Shown: positions 1-9,200 of the stretch, one piece after another
Position numbering within the stretch: position 1 is the stretch's first letter
Layout: each line of letters opens with the position of its first letter
NCBI GenBank assembly: GCA_030435675.1
Contig: JAUCMV010000018.1
Span: 1 to 55,000 of the forward strand
Direction: 5' to 3'
DNA from: Steinernema hermaphroditum
Taxonomy: Eukaryota; Nematoda; Chromadorea; Rhabditida; Steinernematidae
Length of the DNA: 55,000 bases
Notes under the pieces: model-generated
Databases searched by the model: none
What the model saw: only the letters and a program-made list of their open reading frames with translations
What the model was told of the DNA's origin: nothing
Position numbers and translations under genes: made by a program

Positions 1-174
1 CGCGTTCGATCAGGCTCGTGCAGTTCTACAAGATCCAATCATAAAAATGCTATGGTACTTTGGAGCAGGAGGGTCAGATGCAGAACTCTTTGTATGAACA
101 AGGGCCCTATCTGTCTCGAATTGAAAGTTTTGCAGGAAACTAAGATAGTCCACAGTAAATCCAACGAGAGTAGG
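1..174 (+). repeat. Representative 174-bp monomer (type A)
   Basis: This first copy serves as the coordinate reference (m1-m174). It is about 44% GC with 34 C and 43 G on this strand, and six CpGs at m1, m3, m7, m17, m117 and m165. Nearly invariant blocks are m1-33 (CpG-rich, starting CGCGTTCGAT), m42-84 (including GGAGCAGGAGGG) and m114-156 (including GAAAGTTTTGCAGG). Variable windows are m34-41 (CCAATCAT and alternatives), m85-113 (the A/B subfamily window) and m157-171 (the AATCCAACGAGAG tail and alternatives). The pentamer TGCAG occurs at m19, m79 and m131. The start point is arbitrary, since an array has no natural phase. Confidence 0.95.
86..107. other. Short dyad and GGGCCC palindrome in the variable window (type A form)
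   Basis: In type A, bases 88-93 (CTTTGT) can pair with 98-103 (ACAAGG), giving six pairs including one T-G wobble around a four-base ATGA loop. The palindrome GGGCCC at 102-107 overlaps it. The single-base deletions that make 173-bp copies fall in or just after this palindrome. The dyad is seen directly. Any role, such as cruciform extrusion or replication slippage, is inference, and a stem of six in DNA is weak on its own. Confidence 0.5.
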
Positions 175-521
175 CGCGTTCGATCAGGCTCGTGCAGTTC
201 TACAAGATCCAATCATAAAAATGCTATGGTACTTTGGAGCAGGAGGGTCAGATGCAGAACTCTTTGTATGAACAAGGGCCCTATCTGTCTCGAATTGAAA
301 GTTTTGCAGGAAACTAAGATAGTCCACAGTAAATCCAACGAGAGTAGGCGCGTTCGATCAGGCTCGTGCAGTTCTACAAGATCCAATCATAAAAATGCTA
401 TGGTACTTTGGAGCAGGAGGGTCAGATGCAGAACTCTTTGTATGAACAAGGCCCTATCTGTCTCGAATTGAAAGTTTTGCAGGAAACTAAGATAGTCCAC
501 AGTAAATCCAACGAGAGTAGG

Positions 522-695
522 CGCGTTCGATCAGGCTCGTGCAGTTCTACAAGATCCAATCATAAAAATGCTATGGTACTTTGGAGCAGGAGGGTCAGAT
601 GCAGAGCTCTTGGTGTGAGCAAGGGCCCTAGCTGTCTCGAATTGAAAGTTTTGCAGGAAACTAAGATAGTCCACAGTAAATCCAACGAGAGTAGG
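522..695 (+). repeat. Representative type B monomer
   Basis: This is the first clear type B copy. Compared with type A it has G instead of A at m85, G for T at m91, G for A at m94, G for A at m98 and G for T at m110. These changes usually travel together, giving GAGCTC, TTGGTGTGAGC and CTAGCTG. A short dyad is still possible but in another register: 607-612 (CTCTTG) with 620-625 (CAAGGG), six pairs including one wobble, around a seven-base loop. The unit keeps its 174-bp length. Confidence 0.9.
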
Positions 696-868
696 CGCGT
701 TCGATCAGGCTCGTGCAGTTCTACAAGATCCAATCATAAAAATGCTATGGTACTTTGGAGCAGGAGGGTCAGATGCAGAACTCTTTGTATGAACAAGGCC
801 CTATCTGTCTCGAATTGAAAGTTTTGCAGGAAACTAAGATAGTCCACAGTAAATCCAACGAGAGTAGG

Positions 869-2259
869 CGCGTTCGATCAGGCTCGTGCAGTTCTACAAG
901 ACAGAATCATAAAAATGATATGGTACTTTGGAGCAGGAGGGTCAGATGCAGAGCTCTTGGTGTGAACAAGGGCCCTAGCTGTCTCGAATTGAAAGTTTTG
1001 CAGGAAACTAAGATAGTCCACAGTAATTCCAACGAGATTAGGCGCGTTCGATCAGGCTCGTGCAGTTCTACAAGATCCAATCATAAAAATGCTATGGTAC
1101 TTTGGAGCAGGAGGGTCAGATGCAGAACTCTTTGTATGAACAAGGGCCCTATCTGTCTCGAATTGAAAGTTTTGCAGGAAACTAAGATAGTCCACAGGAA
1201 ATCCAACGAGAGTAGGCGCGTTCGATCAGGCTCGTGCAGTTCTACAAGACAGAATCATAAAAATGATATGGTACTTTGGAGCAGGAGGGTCAGATGCAGA
1301 GCTCTTGGTGTGAGCAAGGGCCCTAGCTGTCTCGAATTGAAAGTTTTGCAGGAAACTAAGATAGTCCACAGTAATTCCAACGGGAATAGGCGCGTTCGAT
1401 CAGGCTCGTGCAGTTCTACAAGATCCAATCATAAAAATGCTATGGTACTTTGGAGCAGGAGGGTCAGATGCAGAGCTCTTGGTTTGATCAAGGGCCCTAT
1501 CTGTCTCGAATTGAAAGTTTTGCAGGAAACTAAGATAGTCCACAGTAAATCCAACGAGAGTAGGCGCGTTCGATCAGGCTCGTGCAGTTCTACAAGACAG
1601 AATCATAAAAATGCTATGGTACTTTGGAGCAGGAGGGTCAGATGCAGAGCTCTTTGTGTGAGCAAGGGCCCTATCTGTCTCGAATTGAAAGTTTTGCAGG
1701 AAACTAAGATAGTCCACAGTAATTCCAACGGGAATAGGCGCGTTCGATCAGGCTCGTGCAGTTCTACAAGATCCAATCATAAAAATGCTATGGTACTTTG
1801 GAGCAGGAGGGTCAGATGCAGAGCTCTTTGTATGAACAAGGGCCCTAGCTGTCTCGAATTGAAAGTTTTGCAGGAAACTAAGATAGTCCACAGTAAATCC
1901 AACGAGAGTAGGCGCGTTCGATCAGGCTCGTGCAGTTCTACAAGATCCAATCATAAAAATGCTATGGTACTTTGGAGCAGGAGGGTCAGATGCAGAACTC
2001 TTTGTATGAACAAGGGCCCTATCTGTCTCGAATTGAAAGTTTTGCAGGAAACTAAGATAGTCCACAGTAAATCCAACGAGAGTAGGCGCGTTCGATCAGG
2101 CTCGTGCAGTTCTACAAGACAGAATCATAAAAATGCTATGGTACTTTGGAGCAGGAGGGTCAGATGCAGAGCTCTTGGTGTGAGCAAGGGCCCTGCTGTC
2201 TCGAATTGAAAGTTTTGCAGGAAACTAAGATAGTCCACAGTAAAACCAACGAGAATAGG
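869..2259 (+). repeat. Relict two-unit (348-bp) alternation
   Basis: The rare first-window form ACAGAATCAT occurs at 901, 1249, 1597 and 2119 and I found it nowhere else in the window. Spacings are 348, 348 and 522 bases, i.e. two, two and three units. The first three carriers have ATTCCAACG-type tails and the fourth has AAACCAACGAGAAT, while the copies between them have AATCC-type tails with AGATCC first windows. This is what a small dimeric higher-order repeat looks like after it begins to decay. It contains no gene; the 484-codon open frame here is an artefact of periodicity. Confidence 0.8.
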
Positions 2260-4083
2260 CGCGTTCGATCAGGCTCGTGCAGTTCTACAAGATCCAATCA
2301 TAAAAATGCTATGGTACTTTGGAGCAGGAGGGTCAGATGCAGAACTCTTTGTATGAACAAGGCCCTATCTGTCTCGAATTGAAAGTTTTGCAGGAAACTA
2401 AGATAGTCCACAGTAAATCCAACGAGAGTAGGCGCGTTCGATCAGGCTCGTGCAGTTCTACAAGATCCAATCATAAAAATGCTATGGTACTTTGGAGCAG
2501 GAGGGTCAGATGCAGAGCTCTTGGTGTGAGCAAGGGCCCTAGCTGTCTCGAATTGAAAGTTTTGCAGGAAACTAAGATAGTCCACAGTAATTCCAACGAG
2601 ATTAGGCGCGTTCGATCAGGCTCGTGCAGTTCTACAAGATCCAATCATAAAAATGCTATGGTACTTTGGAGCAGGAGGGTCAGATGCAGAACTCTTTGTA
2701 TGAACAAGGGCCCTATCTGTCTCGAATTGAAAGTTTTGCAGGAAACTAAGATAGTCCACAGTAAATCCAACGAGAGTAGGCGCGTTCGATCAGGCTCGTG
2801 CAGTTCTACAAGATCCAATCATAAAAATGCTATGGTACTTTGGAGCAGGAGGGTCAGATGCAGAGCTCTTTGTATGAACAAGGGCCCTATCTGTCTCGAA
2901 TTGAAAGTTTTGCAGGAAACTAAGATAGTCCACAGTAAATCCAACGAGAGTAGGCGCGTTCGATCAGGCTCGTGCAGTTCTACAAGATCCAATCATAAAA
3001 ATGCTATGGTACTTTGGAGCAGGAGGGTCAGATGCAGAACTCTTTGTATGAACAAGGGCCCTATCTGTCTCGAATTGAAAGTTTTGCAGGAAACTAAGAT
3101 AGTCCACAGTAAATCCAACGAGAGTAGGCGCGTTCGATCAGGCTCGTGCAGTTCTACAAGATCCAATCATAAAAATGCTATGGTACTTTGGAGCAGGAGG
3201 GTCAGATGCAGAGCTCTTGGTGTGAGCAAGGGCCCTGCTGTCTCGAATTGAAAGTTTTGCAGGAAACTAAGATAGTCCACAGTAATCCCAACGGGAATAG
3301 GCGCGTTCGATCAGGCTCGTGCAGTTCTACAAGATCCAATCATAAAAATGCTATGGTACTTTGGAGCAGGAGGGTCAGATGCAGAACTCTTTGTATGAAC
3401 AAGGGCCCTATCTGTCTCGAATTGAAAGTTTTGCAGGAAACTAAGATAGTCCACAGTAAATCCAACGAGAGTAGGCGCGTTCGATCAGGCTCGTGCAGTT
3501 CTACAAGATCCAATCATAAAAATGCTATGGTACTTTGGAGCAGGAGGGTCAGATGCAGAACTCTTTGTATGAACAAGGCCCTATCTGTCTCGAATTGAAA
3601 GTTTTGCAGGAAACTAAGATAGTCCACAGTAAATCCAACGAGAGTAGGCGCGTTCGATCAGGCTCGTGCAGTTCTACAAGATCCAATCATAAAAATGCTA
3701 TGGTACTTTGGAGCAGGAGGGTCAGATGCAGAGCTCTTGGTGTGAACAAGGGCCCTATCTGTCTCGAATTGAAAGTTTTGCAGGAAACTAAGATAGTCCA
3801 CAGTAAATCCAACGAGAGTAGGCGCGTTCGATCAGGCTCGTGCAGTTCTACAAGATCCAATCATAAAAATGCTATGGTACTTTGGAGCAGGAGGGTCAGA
3901 TGCAGAACTCTTTGTATGAACAAGGGCCCTATCTGTCTCGAATTGAAAGTTTTGCAGGAAACTAAGATAGTCCACAGTAAATCCAACGAGAGTAGGCGCG
4001 TTCGATCAGGCTCGTGCAGTTCTACAAGATCCAATCATAAAAATGCTATGGTACTTTGGAGCAGGAGGGTCAGATGCAGAACT

Positions 4084-4104
4084 CTTGGTGTGAGAACAAG
4101 GCCC
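4084..4104 (+). other. Hybrid A/B junction with two extra bases
   Basis: The bases read as the type B form up to GTGTGAG, followed by the type A form from AACAAGGCCC. The join gives GAGAAC where either parent has GAGC or GAAC, adding two bases. This suggests a template switch or conversion tract ending inside the variable window. Confidence 0.7.
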
Positions 4105-4725
4105 TATCTGTCTCGAATTGAAAGTTTTGCAGGAAACTAAGATAGTCCACAGTAAATCCAACGAGAGTAGGCGCGTTCGATCAGGCTCGTGCAGTTCTAC
4201 AAGATCCAATCATAAAAATGCTATGGTACTTTGGAGCAGGAGGGTCAGATGCAGAACTCTTTGTATGAACAAGGGCCCTATCTGTCTCGAATTGAAAGTT
4301 TTGCAGGAAACTAAGATAGTCCACAGTAAATCCAACGAGAGTAGGCGCGTTCGATCAGGCTCGTGCAGTTCTACAAGATCCAATCATAAAAATGCTATGG
4401 TACTTTGGAGCAGGAGGGTCAGATGCAGAACTCTTTGTATGAACAAGGGCCCTATCTGTCTCGAATTGAAAGTTTTGCAGGAAACTAAGATAGTCCACAG
4501 TAAATCCAACGAGAGTAGGCGCGTTCGATCAGGCTCGTGCAGTTCTACAAGATCCAGTCATAAAAATGCTATGGTACTTTGGAGCAGGAGGGTCAGATGC
4601 AGAACTCTTTGTATGAACAAGGGCCCTATCTGTCTCGAATTGAAAGTTTTGCAGGAAACTAAGATAGTCCACAGTAAATCCAACGAGAGTAGGCGCGTTC
4701 GATCAGGCTCGTGCAGTTCTACAAG

Positions 4726-4737
4726 ATCCAGAATCAT
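4726..4737 (+). other. Hybrid first-window junction (AGATCCAGAATCAT)
   Basis: This copy joins the common AGATCC form to the AGAATCAT ending of the rare AGACAGAATCAT or AGATAGAATCAT forms, with two extra bases at the join. It is the only copy of this form that I found. Confidence 0.7.
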
Positions 4738-4980
4738 AAAAATGCTATGGTACTTTGGAGCAGGAGGGTCAGATGCAGAGCTCTTGGTTTGAACAAGGGC
4801 CCAGCTGTCTCGAATTGAAAGTTTTGCAGGAAACTAAGATAGTCCACAGTAAATCCAACGAGAGTAGGCGCGTTCGATCAGGCTCGTGCAGTTCTACAAG
4901 ATCCATTCATAAAAATGCTATGGTACTTTGGAGCAGGAGGGTCAGATGCAGAGCTCTTGGTGTGAGCAAGGGCCCTGCTG

Positions 4981-5041
4981 TCTCGAGTTGAAAGTTTTGC
5001 AGGAAACTAAGATAGTCCATAGTAATCCCAACGGGAATAGG
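4981..5041 (+). repeat. Rare shared haplotype, copy 1
   Basis: This stretch carries three uncommon changes together: TCTCGAGTTG instead of TCTCGAATTG (creating CTCGAG), CCATAG instead of CCACAG, and the tail AATCCCAACGGGAAT. The same combination recurs base for base at 6,195 and 31,533. I found CCATAG only in these three places. Confidence 0.85.
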
Positions 5042-5531
5042 CGCGTTCGATCAGGCTCGTGCAGTTCTACAAGATCCAATCATAAAAATGCTATGGTACT
5101 TTGGAGCAGGAGGGTCAGATGCAGAACTCTTTGTATGAACAAGGGCCCTATCTGTCTCGAATTGAAAGTTTTGCAGGAAACTAAGATAGTCCACAGTAAA
5201 TCCAACGAGAGTAGGCGCGTTCGATCAGGCTCGTGCAGTTCTACAAGATAGAATCATAAAAATGCTATGGTACTTTGGAGCAGGAGGGTCAGATGCAGAA
5301 CTCTTTGTATGAACAAGGCCCTATCTGTCTCGAATTGAAAGTTTTGCAGGAAACTAAGATAGTCCACAGTAAATCCAACGAGAGTAGGCGCGTTCGATCA
5401 GGCTCGTGCAGTTCTACAAGATCCAATCATAAAAATGCTATGGTACTTTGGAGCAGGAGGGTCAGATGCAGAGCTCTTGGTGTGAGCAAGGGCCCTGCTG
5501 TCTCGAATTGAAAGTTTTGCAGGAAACTAAG

Positions 5532-5545
5532 ATAGTCCAACAGTA
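5532..5545 (+). other. One-base insertion in a conserved block
   Basis: GTCCAACAG replaces GTCCACAG, lengthening an A run by one. It lies in an otherwise near-invariant block and looks like an isolated slippage event or a sequencing error. Confidence 0.7.
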
Positions 5546-6194
5546 AATCCAACGAGAGTAGGCGCGTTCGATCAGGCTCGTGCAGTTCTACAAGATAGAA
5601 TCATAAAAATGATATGGTACTTTGGAGCAGGAGGGTCAGATGCAGAGCTCTTGGTGTGAGCAAGGGCCCTGCTGTCTCGAATTGAAAGTTTTGCAGGAAA
5701 CTAAGATAGTCCACAGTAAATCCAACGAGAGTAGGCGCGTTCGATCAGGCTCGTGCAGTTCTACAAGATCCAGTCATAAAAATGCTATGGTACTTTGGAG
5801 CAGGAGGGTCAGATGCAGAACTCTTTGTATGAACAAGGGCCCTATCTGTCTCGAATCGAAAGTTTTGCAGGAAACTAAGATAGTCCACAGTAAATCCAAC
5901 GAGAGTAGGCGCGTTCGATCAGGCTCGTGCAGTTCTACAAGATCCAGTCATAAAAATGCTATGGTACTTTGGAGCAGGAGGGTCAGATGCAGAACTCTTT
6001 GTATGAACAAGGCCCTATCTGTCTCGAATTGAAAGTTTTGCAGGAAACTAAGATAGTCCACAGTAAATCCAACGAGAGTAGGCGCGTTCGATCAGGCTCG
6101 TGCAGTTCTACAAGATCCAATCATAAAAATGCTATGGTACTTTGGAGCAGGAGGGTCAGATGCAGAGCTCTTGGTGTGAGCAAGGGCCCTGCTG

Positions 6195-6255
6195 TCTCGA
6201 GTTGAAAGTTTTGCAGGAAACTAAGATAGTCCATAGTAATCCCAACGGGAATAGG
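6195..6255 (+). repeat. Rare shared haplotype, copy 2
   Basis: Identical over this stretch to the copy at 4,981, and 1,214 bases (seven units) downstream of it. It also has TCTCGAGTTG, CCATAG and the AATCCCAACGGGAAT tail. The next unit carries the rare AGATAGAATCAT first window. Confidence 0.85.
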
Positions 6256-9200
6256 CGCGTTCGATCAGGCTCGTGCAGTTCTACAAGATAGAATCATAAA
6301 AATGCTATGGTACTTTGGAGCAGGAGGGTCAGATGCAGAACTCTTTGTATGAACAAGGCCCTATCTGTCTCGAATTGAAAGTTTTGCAGGAAACTAAGAT
6401 AGTCCACAGTAAATCCAACGAGAGTAGGCGCGTTCGATCAGGCTCGTGCAGTTCTACAAGATCCAATCATAAAAATGCTATGGTACTTTGGAGCAGGAGG
6501 GTCAGATGCAGAGCTCTTTGTATGAACAAGGGCCCTATCTGTCTCGAATTGAAAGTTTTGCAGGAAACTAAGATAGTCCACAGTAAATCCAACGAGAGTA
6601 GGCGCGTTCGATCAGGCTCGTGCAGTTCTACAAGATCCAATCATAAAAATGCTATGGTACTTTGGAGCAGGAGGGTCAGATGCAGAACTCTTTGTATGAA
6701 CAAGGGCCCTATCTGTCTCGAATTGAAAGTTTTGCAGGAAACTAAGATAGTCCACAGTAAATCCAACGAGAGTAGGCGCGTTCGATCAGGCTCGTGCAGT
6801 TCTACAAGATCCAATCATAAAAATGCTATGGTACTTTGGAGCAGGAGGGTCAGATGCAGAGCTCTTTGTGTGAACAAGGGCCCTAGCTGTCTCGAATTGA
6901 AAGTTTTGCAGGAAACTAAGATAGTCCACAGTAAATCCAACGAGAGTAGGCGCGTTCGATCAGGCTCGTGCAGTTCTACAAGATCCAATCATAAAAATGC
7001 TATGGTACTTTGGAGCAGGAGGGTCAGATGCAGAACTCTTTGTATGAACAAGGCCCTATCTGTCTCGAATTGAAAGTTTTGCAGGAAACTAAGATAGTCC
7101 ACAGTAAATCCAACGAGAGTAGGCGCGTTCGATCAGGCTCGTGCAGTTCTACAAGATCCAATCATAAAAATGCTATGGTACTTTGGAGCAGGAGGGTCAG
7201 ATGCAGAGCTCTTTGTATGAACAAGGGCCCTATCTGTCTCGAATTGAAAGTTTTGCAGGAAACTAAGATAGTCCACAGTAAATCCAACGAGAGTAGGCGC
7301 GTTCGATCAGGCTCGTGCAGTTCTACAAGATCCAATCATAAAAATGCTATGGTACTTTGGAGCAGGAGGGTCAGATGCAGAGCTCTTTGTATGAACAAGG
7401 GCCCTATCTGTCTCGAATTGAAAGTTTTGCAGGAAACTAAGATAGTCCACAGTAAATCCAACGAGAGTAGGCGCGTTCGATCAGGCTCGTGCAGTTCTAC
7501 AAGATCCAATCATAAAAATGCTATGGTACTTTGGAGCAGGAGGGTCAGATGCAGAACTCTTTGTGTGAACAAGGGCCCTATCTGTCTCGAATTGAAAGTT
7601 TTGCAGGAAACTAAGATAGTCCACAGTAAATCCAACGAGAGTAGGCGCGTTCGATCAGGCTCGTGCAGTTCTACAAGATCCAATCATAAAAATGCTATGG
7701 TACTTTGGAGCAGGAGGGTCAGATGCAGAGCTCTTGGTGTGAGCAAGGGCCCTAGCTGTCTCGAATTGAAAGTTTTGCAGGAAACTAAGATAGTCCACAG
7801 TAAATCCAACGAGAGTAGGCGCGTTCGATCAGGCTCGTGCAGTTCTACAAGATCCAATCATAAAAATGCTATGGTACTTTGGAGCAGGAGGGTCAGATGC
7901 AGAACTCTTTGTATGAACAAGGGCCCTATCTGTCTCGAATTGAAAGTTTTGCAGGAAACTAAGATAGTCCACAGTAAATCCAACGAGAGTAGGCGCGTTC
8001 GATCAGGCTCGTGCAGTTCTACAAGATCCAATCATAAAAATGCTATGGTACTTTGGAGCAGGAGGGTCAGATGCAGAACTCTTTGTATGAACAAGGCCCT
8101 ATCTGTCTCGAATTGAAAGTTTTGCAGGAAACTAAGATAGTCCACAGTAAATCCAACGAGAGTAGGCGCGTTCGATCAGGCTCGTGCAGTTCTACAAGAT
8201 CCAATCATAAAAATGCTATGGTACTTTGGAGCAGGAGGGTCAGATGCAGAGCTCTTTGTATGAACAAGGGCCCTATCTGTCTCGAATTGAAAGTTTTGCA
8301 GGAAACTAAGATAGTCCACAGTAAATCCAACGAGAGTAGGCGCGTTCGATCAGGCTCGTGCAGTTCTACAAGATCCAATCATAAAAATGCTATGGTACTT
8401 TGGAGCAGGAGGGTCAGATGCAGAGCTCTTGGTGTGAGCAAGGGCCCTGCTGTCTCGAATTGAAAGTTTTGCAGGAAACTAAGATAGTCCACAGTAAATC
8501 CAACGAGAGTAGGCGCGTTCGATCAGGCTCGTGCAGTTCTACAAGATCCAATCATAAAAATGCTATGGTACTTTGGAGCAGGAGGGTCAGATGCAGAGCT
8601 CTTTGTATGAACAAGGGCCCTATCTGTCTCGAATTGAAAGTTTTGCAGGAAACTAAGATAGTCCACAGTAAATCCAACGAGAGTAGGCGCGTTCGATCAG
8701 GCTCGTGCAGTTCTACAAGATCCAATCATAAAAATGCTATGGTACTTTGGAGCAGGAGGGTCAGATGCAGAACTCTTGGTATGAACAAGGGCCCTATCTG
8801 TCTCGAATTGAAAGTTTTGCAGGAAACTAAGATAGTCCACAGTAAATCCAACGAGAATAGGCGCGTTCGATCAGGCTCGTGCAGTTCTACAAGATCCAAT
8901 CATAAAAATGCTATGGTACTTTGGAGCAGGAGGGTCAGATGCAGAACTCTTTGTATGAACAAGGCCCTATCTGTCTCGAATTGAAAGTTTTGCAGGAAAC
9001 TAAGATAGTCCACAGTAAATCCAACGAGAGTAGGCGCGTTCGATCAGGCTCGTGCAGTTCTACAAGATCCAATCATAAAAATGCTATGGTACTTTGGAGC
9101 AGGAGGGTCAGATGCAGAGCTCTTGGTGTGAACAAGGGCCCTAGCTGTCTCGAATTGAAAGTTTTGCAGGAAACTAAGATAGTCCACAGTAAATCCAACG

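Noticed and set aside
1..20. CENP-B box like element at TTCGATCAGGCTCG, or on the reverse strand at CTCGTTGGATT of the tail.
   Set aside because: The forward site has the wrong spacing. The reverse site shares the CGTTGGA centre but lacks the required CGGG half (TACT instead). Too few essential bases match.
102..107. GGGCCC palindrome as a regulatory or protein site.
   Set aside because: It is lost by the one-base deletion in the many short type A copies and altered in some type B copies, so it is not conserved as a site. It is noted only as the position of the length change.
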